The translations under genes and the position numbers were made by a program. Source: Psychrobacillus sp. FSL K6-2836 (GTDB lineage: Bacteria; Bacillota; Bacilli; Bacillales_A; Planococcaceae). Taken from it: a stretch of 64,000 bases of DNA. Positions 44,112-52,822 of the stretch are shown one piece after another; the first letter of the stretch is position 1; each line of letters starts with the position of its first letter. A model generated the notes under the pieces. It saw nothing but the letters and a program-made list of their open reading frames with translations, did not search any database and was not told the origin of the DNA. Location: the NCBI RefSeq assembly GCF_038003085.1, contig NZ_JBBOOM010000001.1, forward strand, positions 1,054,001 to 1,118,000, written 5' to 3'.

Positions 44112-44351
44112 TCAAATAATTTCAATTCGGTCACCTGTCGTTATTCCGCAATGGGCTAACGTCAAATGTCCTGGGAATATTTTATCTTTATTCACTACGC
44201 GCACCCAATGGCCTTCGCGTGGAGTTTTGGATATAGAATTGGCCTGCCAGGCTATATCAATCATTTTTTTCATTGTGTAGTAATCAGAAAGTCTTAGATC
44301 TAAGACTTTTCCATCGTATTTAGAAAGATCTACAGTAATTTCTATATACAC
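44112..44351 (-). CDS. esaB: Ubiquitin-like type VII protein EsaB (YukD homologue)
   Basis: A 79-residue cytosolic protein with a ubiquitin-like beta-grasp fold (MYIEITVDLSKYDGKVLDLR start, GITTGDRIEII end, lacking the C-terminal Gly-Gly). The start codon is GTG at 44351, preceded by GGGGTGAGA. It is second in the locus, after an attenuator-like hairpin downstream of esxA. In the family it modulates secretion and is not exported. Confidence 0.9.
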   Translation of the reverse strand: MYIEITVDLSKYDGKVLDLRLSDYYTMKKMIDIAWQANSISKTPREGHWVRVVNKDKIFPGHLTLAHCGITTGDRIEII

Positions 44352-44369
44352 TCTCTCACCCCAATTAAG

Positions 44370-44401
44370 GAAAAAGCGCCTTCCTGTGTGGGAATGACGC
44401 T
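44370..44401 (-). terminator. Attenuator-like terminator between esxA and esaB
   Basis: AGCGCCTTCC-TGTGTG-GGAATGACGCT folds into an imperfect stem. On the minus strand it is followed by TTTTT (44375-44371). Partial read-through would give high esxA mRNA and lower levels of the machinery genes. Confidence 0.65.
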
Positions 44402-44428
44402 CTACTATTTTGACTTGCGGAACTATTG

Positions 44429-44722
44429 TTATCCGCGAATTTGACTAGCAACTTGTTGGTCAGCATCTTGCAACGCTTGACCAGCACGGCTTAATTGAAT
44501 ACCTACTTCACTTAATAATTCACGCATTTCATTGAAATGAGGTTTAAGTCTCTCATATTGCTCAGCGAAGGCAGCACTAGAAGAACCTTCCCACATTGAC
44601 TGCAATTCACCGATCATGCCATCTAGGCGACCAATTTGAGAAGCAACCTCCCCTGATTCATGGTTGTAGCGAGAAGCCATAGCATCTAACTCAGCTGGTG
44701 TTACGCGAATAATTCCTGACAT
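44429..44722 (-). CDS. esxA: WXG100 protein EsxA (YukE homologue)
   Basis: A 97-residue secreted substrate and co-factor of T7SSb. The helix-turn-helix hairpin has the WXG turn at W-E-G in LQSMWEGSSSAAF (about residues 40-52) and forms a dimer. The open frame starts at 44758, but GGGAG lies 9 bases before the ATG at 44722, giving the canonical start MSGIIRVTPAEL. It is the first gene of the locus, behind a promoter at 44879-44907 and a long leader. Confidence 0.95.
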   Translation of the reverse strand: MSGIIRVTPAELDAMASRYNHESGEVASQIGRLDGMIGELQSMWEGSSSAAFAEQYERLKPHFNEMRELLSEVGIQLSRAGQALQDADQQVASQIRG

Positions 44723-44878
44723 TCCATACATCTCCCTTATCTTGAAATTTTGTGGCATTTATAAAATAACTGTGTAGTGCTTTTATAAGGACCCACAGGT
44801 ACTTCCTACATTGGTAAAAATGGGTAATAGAAGTCGACTAACACCCAATACCCTACCCTACTACTTTATAAACCTATT

Positions 44879-44907
44879 TTTATAATTAATTTCATAAAAC
44901 TTGTAAA
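44879..44907 (-). promoter_or_regulatory. Candidate promoter of the type VII locus
   Basis: TTTACA (44907-44902) and TATAAA (44884-44879) on the minus strand with 17-base spacing. It would give an esxA leader of about 150 bases. Confidence 0.5.
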
Positions 44908-45520
44908 TAGTAAGATTCGTACAACACTGATTTCCACTCCAGACAAATGTTCTTCTAGACACTCAAACAAATCGAGTTAAAAAAACAATTATAGTTATGT
45001 GATATGACGTACGTAAATTCATGTTTTTAATTGAACCAACTAATTATGAAATTGAGTTTCTATAATAGGTTTTGAAACTGTTTAGAAAAGTTATTAACTA
45101 CTTAATATTGTAGAAGTACTAGAAAACTTTTCCTTTAATATAATAAATACCACTACATAATCTTATAGTCAAAAATCCTATAAAAATCCGAAAAACTTAC
45201 TAGAACTATAAACTCATAGACTTTTGTCACGTAAGCTAACCACAAAATATATATAACATTTTTTTGTTTTTAATTTTGGACAAAAAGAGAATATTTAAAC
45301 GAAAAAATACCAAATAAAAATTATTTGATTACTTTTTACTCATTTTTTCAATATTACTCCTAAAAAAATACCTCGATATAAAGATACTCAAATCTACGAT
45401 TTTTTTCCAATACGAACCAATTTAGTATTCTTTTCGTATTGTAAATTTCCCTCAATGTATTTCTAATTTATTTATAAATAAAAATTATTAGACTATTAAT
45501 TATCGGCACAGACAATATAA
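44908..45520. other. Long AT-rich intergenic region upstream of the type VII locus
   Basis: About 600 bases without any reading frame with a ribosome site, notably rich in A/T runs (AAAAAATACC occurs twice, near 45305 and 45364). Nothing here resembles the repeats found elsewhere in the window. It may hold distal regulatory sites for esxA or be decayed sequence. Confidence 0.4.
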
Positions 45521-45522
45521 AA

Positions 45523-45555
45523 AGCATTCTATTCAAATGACTAAAATAGAATGCT
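45523..45555 (-). terminator. Terminator of the acyl-CoA ligase gene
   Basis: AGCATTCTATT / AATAGAATGCT, an 11-bp stem with an 11-base loop. On the minus strand TTTTTATA follows, 12 bases after the stop. Confidence 0.75.
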
Positions 45556-45567
45556 AAGTTATCTAAT

Positions 45568-47061
45568 TTAATTGCGCAGTATAGTCTTTAGCACTTTTCC
45601 ACTTGCATTGCGTGGTAAACTATCGATGAATTCTACTTCTACTGGTAGCTTATATTTAGCCAATTTTTTTGAGCATATTGTCAAAACATCTTCTTCTTTC
45701 AGTTCCTTACCTTCCTTCAATACAACATACGCTTTCGGAACCTCACCGTATATCTCGTGGGGGATACCAATTACTGCAGCTTCTAGTACTTCAGGTATTT
45801 CATATAGAACCTCTTCCACTTCTACTGGAAATACATTTTCCCCGCCGCGATTTATCATATCTTTTTTCCGATCCACAATATATAAAAGTCCATCTTCATC
45901 CATTCGTCCCAAGTCGCCACTATATAACCAACCATTTCTAATCGCCTGTTTCGTAGCTTCTTCATTTTTTAAATATCCCTTCATTAGCTGAGGACCCTTT
46001 ATGACAATTTCTCCTACTTGACCAGGAGGAAGTGGTTTGCCCTGCTCATCAACAACTTGGACCTGTGTTCCTGGTACCGGCTCTCCTACAGAACCTACTT
46101 TATCAAGCGCATAATGATCCTTTAATGTTGTTGCCGCTGGTGAGTTTTCTGTTTGGCCATATATATTCTGGACCTTAACTTCTGGGAACATTGCTTTTGT
46201 TTTCCGAATTAACTCAAATGGCATAGGAGATGCACCATACGTAAATAATCTTAAATTAGGTAGCCTGAGCGTTTCCATTTTGGCACTATTCAATAAAATA
46301 CTATACATTGCCGGTACACCAAAGAAAACGGTGATTTTTTCTTGTTCCAATGTTTCCATCGTTTGTTTTGGAGAAAATCCTTCTTCAATAACGACAGTTC
46401 CACCAGCATAAATAACCGGAATACTAAATACATGACTTGCTGCACAATGAAAAAGAGGAGCTACAATTTGCATGCGATCCTCTGAATTCAGTTCAAGAGC
46501 CTCACCATAAAGCTTTGCCGTTGCTCGAACATTTGCTGCTGATAGCATAACCCCTTTCGGCTTACCTGTCGTACCCGAAGTATAGAATATAACTGTCGTT
46601 GTATTTGCATCTACCTTTACTTCATTAAATAACAAACTTTCATCATTAAATACGGTGAGTAGCGTATCTTTCTCCCCTAAATATAGAAGATCATCGAAAC
46701 TATTCAATGTTTCTGGAATATCGTCTAATATCGATTGTAAACGAGTGTCATATATTAAAGCCTTTGCCTCTGAATGAGAAAATATATAATTGACTTCTGG
46801 CGCTGTTAACTTTGTATTAATCGGTAATATCGTAAATCCACCTAGCTGGCAGGCATAATAACATGTCAAAAAGTAATCCGAGTTTATCAAATATACGGCT
46901 ATAATATCTTCTTGTTTATACCCTTTCGATTGGAAATATCCCGCAAGCCGTTTAGCCTGCTCAAATAATTTTTCGTAGCTTGTCTCCCTGCCTTTAAAAG
47001 AAGTGATGATTTTCGTTGGTTGTTCCTTCGCTAAATATGCCAATCTCTCTGATACTAACAT
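45568..47061 (-). CDS. Long-chain fatty-acid/acyl-CoA ligase (AMP-binding family)
   Basis: A 497-residue adenylate-forming enzyme that activates a carboxylic acid with ATP and joins it to CoA. Key motifs are the P-loop YTSGTTGKPKGV (about residues 156-167), NIYGQTENSP, YSGDLGRMDEDG, DRKKDMINRGGENVFPVEVE and the catalytic Lys in RNASGKVLK near the C-terminus. The length and GGENV variant suit medium- or long-chain acyl-CoA ligases such as the LcfA/YngI type; MenE is possible but has different neighbours. It is monocistronic with its own terminator. Confidence 0.88.
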   Translation of the reverse strand: MLVSERLAYLAKEQPTKIITSFKGRETSYEKLFEQAKRLAGYFQSKGYKQEDIIAVYLINSDYFLTCYYACQLGGFTILPINTKLTAPEVNYIFSHSEAKALIYDTRLQSILDDIPETLNSFDDLLYLGEKDTLLTVFNDESLLFNEVKVDANTTTVIFYTSGTTGKPKGVMLSAANVRATAKLYGEALELNSEDRMQIVAPLFHCAASHVFSIPVIYAGGTVVIEEGFSPKQTMETLEQEKITVFFGVPAMYSILLNSAKMETLRLPNLRLFTYGASPMPFELIRKTKAMFPEVKVQNIYGQTENSPAATTLKDHYALDKVGSVGEPVPGTQVQVVDEQGKPLPPGQVGEIVIKGPQLMKGYLKNEEATKQAIRNGWLYSGDLGRMDEDGLLYIVDRKKDMINRGGENVFPVEVEEVLYEIPEVLEAAVIGIPHEIYGEVPKAYVVLKEGKELKEEDVLTICSKKLAKYKLPVEVEFIDSLPRNASGKVLKTILRN

Positions 47062-47230
47062 TCTATTCCCCCTTTTATTGTCGCCCTATTCTAATATTTA
47101 CAAATTACTGAATATTAAAACTTTAATACTATTATACATAAATAGTAGAGAAATCATAACTAATTTCTGTGGTAATCAATAAGAGTGGGGATAGATATAT
47201 AATCGGGCAAAAACGTTCTTTTCTCAGAAA

Positions 47231-47264
47231 AAAAAGCTCCAGCGAGATTATTTCTCGCTGAAGC
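47231..47264 (-). terminator. Terminator of the MscS-like gene
   Basis: GCTCCAGCGAG / CTCGCTGAAGC with a short AT loop. On the minus strand a run of eight T follows, directly after the stop codon. Confidence 0.8.
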
Positions 47265-47270
47265 CATTTC

Positions 47271-49022
47271 TTATCGTTCATCTTTTCTTTCGTCAATCGG
47301 AGGTAAGTCCTCGAACGGGTGAAGATCATCCGTCGATGGAATATTATAGCCCGTGCTAGGTGAATCTTCCTCATGTGCAGGATTTACTTCATTTACATTC
47401 GCTTCTCTAATAGGACTCATTTCGTCCATATGAGGACTTGCCCCTTTTAAACTTTGCTCTGTTTTTGTAGGGTCTTGAAAGTTCTCTGTAAATGATTCTT
47501 TCATCGATTCTTTTTCTTGTTGAAATTTTTCTTTTGATACTTCTGCATCATCTAAGCTTTTTTCCATTTTCGTTAAATATTTTGCAGCATGCTCACGGCC
47601 TCCAAGTCCAAATGCAAGTCCAAATGCCAATGCTACACCACCCAGGATTAGGATGAATGCTGCATTAATAATAGAAGCTGCGATACCTAATTGATCTAAC
47701 GCCATGAAAAACGCAAAGGCTAAAATAGCATATTTCGCTACATAACGTAGGAAATGTGGTGTTCCTGACGAATGAGTCATCACGTTTCCAACTATTTTTT
47801 CTACTAAACTAGCTAACCAAAATCCTACTGCTAGAATGATAATCGCTGCAATTACTGATGGCAAGTAAGCAAAGATACCTGTAGCTAGCGTTACCATAAA
47901 GTCCAGCTCTAATAATTGAAGTGCTTCTACTACGAATAACAAGATTATAACAACTTGGACAATCGTCCCTATTAAAGTTGCAAACGATGGAGCTGCTCCA
48001 CTAGCAGATTTGAATCCCATTTTTCCAAAAATAGAATTCACACCTAATTTTTCTAGTAAGGAGATAACCACATCCTTTACCCATTTAGCAGCAATAATGC
48101 CCACTAACACTAGTACAATTGCTACGAAAATCTTCGGCAACATCGTCATAACATCATTTAACATGGCTATGGCTGGTCCTGAAATACCCTCTAAATCTAA
48201 AATCTCTAGTGCTGTAATCGATACTGGAATCATGATTAGTATAAATGCAATGATTCCAACTATTTTTGATAAACTTGTACCCTCAATAAATGAAGATAGC
48301 TTCCATTTATCTACTACACGATCCACTCCCGCTGACTGCAATAATTTCTCTAGTAAATTACGAACTAGTTTCGCAACAAACCAACCAATTGCAAATACGA
48401 TTACTGCTGATATTAACTTAGGTATAAAATTAAAGAAGCTTGCTAGCATTCCTTCAAATGGTCCACTTAATCCATCTATTCCTAATGCATTCAACACTGC
48501 TGGAATGAACAAAAGGAATATTAAATAATATGCAACTTTAGCTGCAGTATCTGTCCACTTGGCTTGGTGTTCAGGTTTTGCTTCGAATCCTGCCTTCTCC
48601 GAGTATTTATTTAGATTGAGCTTCGATCCAGCCATTTGAATGCCTTTTTTTACAACAGTAGCTAAAACCCAAGCAAATAATAATATTAAAGCGGCTTTTA
48701 GTACGTTCAGGAAAGCTCCAGTCAATCCTGAATACATTGAAACAAATGGTGTTGCCATTGTATTTAAATTCAAAATATTAAAGAATAAAACTAGTGCTAA
48801 AATCAATATAATAACAAATACTACCTTACTAATAATCTTCTCTACGGTCCATTTGGACTTCGTATTTCCTAAACGTTCATTTACCCGAAACTTTCTCAAT
48901 AACTTGTGAGTAGCATTTTCCAACACTTTTGCGACGATAAATCCAATAACAAGTACAAGTATTGCAACGATTAACTCAGGTAAATATGATAATGTATCAT
49001 TCCAATAATAGCGATCTAGCAT
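47271..49022 (-). CDS. Mechanosensitive ion channel family protein (conserved-TM-helix repeats)
   Basis: A 583-residue polytopic membrane protein with four recurring modules of two helices joined by a GWFVAKLVRNLLEKLL-like amphipathic stretch (around residues 20-50, 95-120, 205-235, 300-335 and 385-415), the conserved TM helix of the CmpX/MscS-related group. A final Gly/Ala-rich helix LILGGVALAFGLAFGLGGRE (about 450-470) is the MscS pore-lining signature. The last 110 residues are a charged, Pro/Ser/Asp-rich cytoplasmic tail. It probably acts in osmotic or mechanical adaptation. A strong ribosome site (AAGGAGG) precedes the ATG. Confidence 0.85.
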   Translation of the reverse strand: MLDRYYWNDTLSYLPELIVAILVLVIGFIVAKVLENATHKLLRKFRVNERLGNTKSKWTVEKIISKVVFVIILILALVLFFNILNLNTMATPFVSMYSGLTGAFLNVLKAALILLFAWVLATVVKKGIQMAGSKLNLNKYSEKAGFEAKPEHQAKWTDTAAKVAYYLIFLLFIPAVLNALGIDGLSGPFEGMLASFFNFIPKLISAVIVFAIGWFVAKLVRNLLEKLLQSAGVDRVVDKWKLSSFIEGTSLSKIVGIIAFILIMIPVSITALEILDLEGISGPAIAMLNDVMTMLPKIFVAIVLVLVGIIAAKWVKDVVISLLEKLGVNSIFGKMGFKSASGAAPSFATLIGTIVQVVIILLFVVEALQLLELDFMVTLATGIFAYLPSVIAAIIILAVGFWLASLVEKIVGNVMTHSSGTPHFLRYVAKYAILAFAFFMALDQLGIAASIINAAFILILGGVALAFGLAFGLGGREHAAKYLTKMEKSLDDAEVSKEKFQQEKESMKESFTENFQDPTKTEQSLKGASPHMDEMSPIREANVNEVNPAHEEDSPSTGYNIPSTDDLHPFEDLPPIDERKDER

Positions 49023-49134
49023 ACTTTTTCCTCCTTTTATTCAACGTTATTCATGTTGTGCATATAAATTAGTTACCCCCCGTGTAATAAAATTAAACAG
49101 ATAATGGGTAAGCACAAGAATATTTTAAGTTCAA

Positions 49135-49304
49135 AACCCGTTTCTATCGTTTTCGAAGGGCTTAAGTCAGACATTTTGCTATAAGATTACTGTGTGAATT
49201 TTTTATGATATTGGTTGTGACGCCCGTCACAACCAATATCACTTTTTTCGTAATCTTATAGCTATTGTCTGTCCGTTGCTCTTCTACAAATCTTAGAAAC
49301 AGGT
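49135..49304. repeat. Long palindromic element, copy 3
   Basis: Bounded by AACCCGTTTC (49135) and GAAACAGGT (ending 49304). The apical stem is GATATTGGTTGTGAC-GCCC-GTCACAACCAATATC (49208-49241), then T6. The outer arms match the other copies. It is in the region upstream of the MscS-like gene. Confidence 0.85.
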
Positions 49305-49735
49305 AAGTGCATTTGTTGATAACTAGAGAAAAGCTACTTTCCTATTCAAAGAGGGATGACAGTCTAAGTACGCGACATCGTGGTGCTCCTGCGCAAAGCT
49401 CGTCGCAAAATAAAAAAACATTTCGCAACGACTGCCTGCCCCGCGTCGTGCTGGCCTCGAAGATGCAATTTCGTTCGCTATTTCGCTCCTTTATTGGAAA
49501 AACACTTACTATTCCTCTTTATTTCCACTAGTATAAAAGAAAATCTGCTTGCTTCCTCTAATATTGGATAATCGCATTTTTAATTAAGATTTGACCAGAC
49601 TTATCATCTAAGCGATAAGCTATGCTAAAACTAATACTGGGTACTACACACTAATTGATTGCACTGGAAGGTGACGACTCAGGCAGGATGAGTGAGACAG
49701 ATGTAATGGAAATCAGTCGTTTTATTCATTTTCAA
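49305..49735. repeat. Composite repeat body, copy 2
   Basis: Matches 25731-26160 block by block: the 60-base identical run (49355-49414), TGCAATTTCGTTCGCTATTTC, CTCTTTATTTCCACTAG, TTATCATCTAAGCGATAAGC (49600-49619), and a shortened form of the GC-richer repeat (ATTGATTGCACTGGAAGGTG to ATGGAAATCAGTCG). The open frames that cross it are also found in the other copy only as repeat sequence and are not genes. Confidence 0.75.
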
Positions 49736-49785
49736 AAGTGCCACAAACCCAGTGTTCACAGGACATATTTATATACTTTTTCAAA

Positions 49786-49823
49786 AAAAAAAAAATCCAA
49801 CGCCTCAATTAGAGGATTGGATT
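49786..49823 (-). terminator. Terminator of the RsbR-like gene
   Basis: AATCCAA..CCTC-AATTA-GAGG..TTGGATT followed, on the minus strand, by thirteen T. It lies 13 bases beyond the stop. Confidence 0.8.
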
Positions 49824-49835
49824 AACTAAATTCTA

Positions 49836-50651
49836 TTATTTTAAACTATCAATTGCCTGTTTTACACTTCCATATGTATCAAAAGAAGTAAAATCAATTC
49901 CAGCTTTAACTACCGTCATCGATAAATTAGGACGAATTCCAGAGAATAACACATGAATCCCTAATAGTCCAAGCACATTGTGAATCGTGAATATATGCTG
50001 AGCTATTTCTGTATCTATTGCTAAAATACCACTAAAGTCGATAATCAGATGGTCAACCTTTAAATTAGGAATGCTAGGAACTACATAATTTAACAAATGT
50101 TGAACACGAGTATAATCAATGGCACCTATTAATGGTAAAACTGCCACCCCGTCTTGAATAGGAACAATGGGTGCAGATAGCTCATTAATTTCTCGCTGAT
50201 GATCCTTCATTAATTTATCACGATACATTTCATATGCTTGAATAGTTTCTGACATACTTATATCCATTAAATAACAGAATCTATTATTTACTTTAACAAC
50301 GTCTTCTGTTGATAACCCATGCTCCATTGAAATTTGAGATATTTTTTGTAAAAATAACAACCGATTAACTGCATATGGCTTTATAACGGAAGAAAATTGA
50401 TGAAACACCCTCGCTTCTTCTTCACCATTTTGTTTACTCCACTCTTTCAGCACTTCCTCTGCTGACTCCTTAGAATCTTGTAGAGACTCAGACAGCAATA
50501 CCAAAAACTGTACGTTTTTTTGAATGGCATGTTCAAGATCTTCCGGTGATAAGTTTATACTCAAATTGTCCAGTGCTGTATCCGTAATATCTCGTATAAT
50601 CGCCTCTGCATTATTCACTAAATAATTACTTACTTTTTGTATAGGTGCCAT
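49836..50651 (-). CDS. RsbR-family STAS co-antagonist (stressosome component)
   Basis: A 271-residue cytosolic protein starting MAPIQKVSNYLVNNAEAIIR; the frame opens at 50690, but GGAG lies 7 bases before the ATG at 50651. The N-terminal helical/non-heme-globin-like domain (about 1-140) is the RsbRB-RD type sensor, and the C-terminal STAS domain (about 155-270) has VAVLPLIGAIDYTRV, IDFSGILAIDTEIA (Thr at the phosphorylated position) and LFSGIRPNLSMTV. It would build stressosomes with RsbS and RsbT, which are not in this window, to control SigB or c-di-GMP output. Confidence 0.87.
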   Translation of the reverse strand: MAPIQKVSNYLVNNAEAIIRDITDTALDNLSINLSPEDLEHAIQKNVQFLVLLSESLQDSKESAEEVLKEWSKQNGEEEARVFHQFSSVIKPYAVNRLLFLQKISQISMEHGLSTEDVVKVNNRFCYLMDISMSETIQAYEMYRDKLMKDHQREINELSAPIVPIQDGVAVLPLIGAIDYTRVQHLLNYVVPSIPNLKVDHLIIDFSGILAIDTEIAQHIFTIHNVLGLLGIHVLFSGIRPNLSMTVVKAGIDFTSFDTYGSVKQAIDSLK

Positions 50652-50727
50652 TCCTTTGCTCCATTCTTTATAAAGTGAAACTTCAATCATTGAATCTGTT
50701 CTTCATCCGTCAATGATTGAAAATTGA

Positions 50728-50911
50728 ACTCAGGTAAATAACCCTGCATCTTGCGGCAAACCTGAGTGACCAACATCCTGTTGGCCCGAACCATTCGGAC
50801 TTTTACGGGCAGTTCACTCCCACTTATACTTTGTTACTTTGACCACTCCTTGAGGTGGGGGTCTTATGACGTACAGGACGTACTAATTCCGATGTTGCCA
50901 CAGGACGTGGC
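50728..50911. repeat. Cluster of short hairpins with AGGAU/AGGAC loops
   Basis: An 8-bp stem ACTCAGGT / ACCTGAGT (50728-50735, 50760-50767), then CCAACATCCTGTTGG (50770-50784; minus strand CCAAC-AGGAT-GTTGG), CCAC/GTGG (50843-50858), GTAC-AGGAC-GTAC (50871-50883) and GCCAC-AGGAC-GTGGC (50897-50911). A fragment resembling CCTGTTGGCCCGAACC recurs at 51967-51985. It fills the 249-base gap between the YtxJ and RsbR-like genes; no coding content is seen. Confidence 0.65.
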
Positions 50912-50939
50912 GACTTTAATAGGCCTGCCCTTTAATGCA

Positions 50940-51272
50940 TTATAAAGATTCTGTTACCTTGTCTAACTCTTTTTTTGTAATTTTCCAGTGCGATGCATTC
51001 CATATAGCTTCTCCATTCGCTATTACAAATGCTTGAGGAGATTCATGTTGAATTCCCAGGTCAATTGATATTTCGTTGGATACAGGACGGTTCTCTATAA
51101 CCTTCACCAAATAACGATCCATCAATTTTTCAAATGCGCTGAATTCTCCGTATGCATGAGCACTTACTGGACAGGTTGTACTATGTTTGAACACGACTAC
51201 TGGTTTTTCACTTGACTGCTCCAAGACATTCTTCCATTGATCAACAGACGTAATTTCCATATAATTCTCCAT
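50940..51272 (-). CDS. ytxJ: YtxJ-like bacilliredoxin (monothiol, bacillithiol system)
   Basis: A 110-residue cytosolic thioredoxin-fold protein. The active site reads TTCPVSAHAYGEF (about residues 33-45), the CPVS monothiol motif of YtxJ/BrxC, followed by ENRPVSNEISIDLGIQHESP with the cis-Pro-containing HESPQ. It removes bacillithiol from, or reduces, oxidised protein thiols in Firmicutes that make bacillithiol. It is monocistronic; AGGAAGG lies 8 bases before the ATG. Confidence 0.9.
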   Translation of the reverse strand: MENYMEITSVDQWKNVLEQSSEKPVVVFKHSTTCPVSAHAYGEFSAFEKLMDRYLVKVIENRPVSNEISIDLGIQHESPQAFVIANGEAIWNASHWKITKKELDKVTESL

Positions 51273-51467
51273 TCAATCACCTTCCTAATTTATAATAACC
51301 TTACCATACTTTTACCCACACTTACCTCAACCTAATCCTCTTATTCATAACAATGTATTGGTTACACTATTCAAAATAATTACTAAGTCAAAGACATTTG
51401 TTTAATCCAGAATATTTTAGGTTATTAATATACTAAAGGTTTTTATGCCTCGAAAGGAGTAGACATC

Positions 51468-51961
51468 ATGAAAACGTCAAAATATAAAATACTCAGCGCT
51501 ACATTATTAACCTCCGCACTAGTTCTAGGAGCATGCGGCGGCAACAATAATGACGAACCTGAAGAGAATGTTCCTAATGGTACTGTTGTAAATCCAGAAG
51601 AGGATAGTACGGTAGATGAGACATTAACTGATGAGAATCCCGAAAATGAATATGGCTTCACCAACTTCGACCTGCACATCGATACACCTGATAACAGTGA
51701 TGCTGTAGTGGCTCAATACAATGTCGAAACAGAGGAAGCAGTATATATATTAATATGCATGCCGCCTCTAGTTTAAAAGGTGATGCTGCCTATGCGCTTC
51801 TTCAACCAATATTCTTAGAACTACAACCCATGAAGGATATGAGTGATGAAGAAGTAATCCAAAGAGTAGCGTCGGCATTTGAAGTAGATGAGTACACAAA
51901 GGTTGATCTGAAAATCGAGTATGAAGACGGAGAGACTAAAACCTATACCGATGAAAATTAA
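51468..51961 (+). pseudogene. YusW-domain lipoprotein gene, frameshifted in a TA repeat
   Basis: The first frame (51468-51776) gives a lipoprotein signal with lipobox L20-G21-A22-C23 (LVLGACGG), an acidic linker and the start of the domain (YGFTNFDLHIDTPDN). It then breaks. The second frame (from about 51750 to 51961) continues it: NMHAASSLKGDAAYALLQPI ... MSDEEVIQRVASAFEVDEYTK, the C-terminal half of a YusW domain. Removing one TA from TATATATAT (51742-51750) restores a single 163-codon frame reading EEAVYINMHAAS, so a two-base insertion by slippage explains the break. It may be a switchable gene or a sequencing error. Confidence 0.78.
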
Positions 51962-52012
51962 TAAAACCTGTTGTCCCGAACCACGACCTTTTATGAGATA
52001 AAACATAAAGAA

Positions 52013-52250
52013 GCTGGGACAGAAGTAGAAATTTTATTGGATAAGGAGAAACCTTTACTAAATAATGGATATTTAATAAAATTGATTAGAATGGAGGCGC
52101 GACTCCTACAGGAATAGCGTGATGCCTGAGACTACGGGCTCAGGCCACGCCCGTGGAAAGCGTCCCTGGAATGGAAGTCAATTTTGTGCAAAACAAAAAA
52201 CAGCATTTTTCTCACAGAGAAAAATGCTGTTTTGGGGTTCTGTCCCAGCC
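52013..52250 (-). mobile_element. MITE-like element with terminal inverted repeats, copy B
   Basis: A 238-bp element bounded by GCTGGGACAGAA and TTCTGTCCCAGC, inverted relative to copy A at 22485-22723. The hairpin CAGCATTTTTCTC / GAGAAAAATGCTG is near its right end (52201-52229). It occupies the gap after the broken lipoprotein gene and before yuiD, where its hairpin would terminate both. Confidence 0.85.
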
Positions 52251-52268
52251 TCTTTAATCAAGAATGGA

Positions 52269-52733
52269 TCAATCTTCCAACTTAGCGCATAATACGCCGT
52301 AAGCAGTTCCAAATAGTGCACCAGCCAAAACTTCTACTGGTTGATGACCTAAAAGTTCCTTTAATTCGATTTCTCGTTGAACATATTCAAAGCTAGGGAA
52401 ATTTCCTGAAAGGGCTACAATATTATCTTCCAAGTCATTTACTAATTGTGCAATTTCACCTGTATGTCTTCGAATTCCTTGTGCATCATACATAACAATT
52501 GCCCCGAAAACAACAGCTAATGCAGTTTCTGTATGACGAGTTCCTTTATTTGCAGCAACGTATGATGCTAATGCTGCGACACCTGCAGAGTGAGAACTTG
52601 GCATTCCACCAGTTGTAAATGCTTGCTTCCAATCCCAATTACCTGTTAGCTTTTTATGTGTTAATACCTTCAAGCCTTGTGCTAGCCCAATTGCCGAAAG
52701 TGCAGTTATAATTCCTCTATTCATTTTCGTCAT
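52269..52733 (-). CDS. yuiD: Divergent PAP2 family membrane protein (YuiD)
   Basis: A 154-residue polytopic membrane protein of the DUF212/divergent PAP2 family. The diagnostic phosphatase-like motif is TTGGMPSSHSAGVAALA (about residues 40-56), with the second His in IRRHTGEIAQLVNDL; membrane helices lie near 10-28, 50-70, 80-98 and 130-150. The frame opens at 52754, but GGTGGAG lies 8 bases before the ATG at 52733. Its substrate is not established in the family. Confidence 0.9.
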   Translation of the reverse strand: MTKMNRGIITALSAIGLAQGLKVLTHKKLTGNWDWKQAFTTGGMPSSHSAGVAALASYVAANKGTRHTETALAVVFGAIVMYDAQGIRRHTGEIAQLVNDLEDNIVALSGNFPSFEYVQREIELKELLGHQPVEVLAGALFGTAYGVLCAKLED

Positions 52734-52822
52734 TTGTATTCTCCACCATTTCAAAATTTATGTATTTTCTTTTTTACGATACCCTTTTACAGTATTAATA
52801 ATCAAAAAGAACTAAATTTTTT

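Noticed and set aside
49307-49571. Two overlapping plus-strand frames of about 63-74 codons
   Set aside because: They fall in the composite repeat; the homologous positions in the other copy (25731-25960) do not keep the frame.
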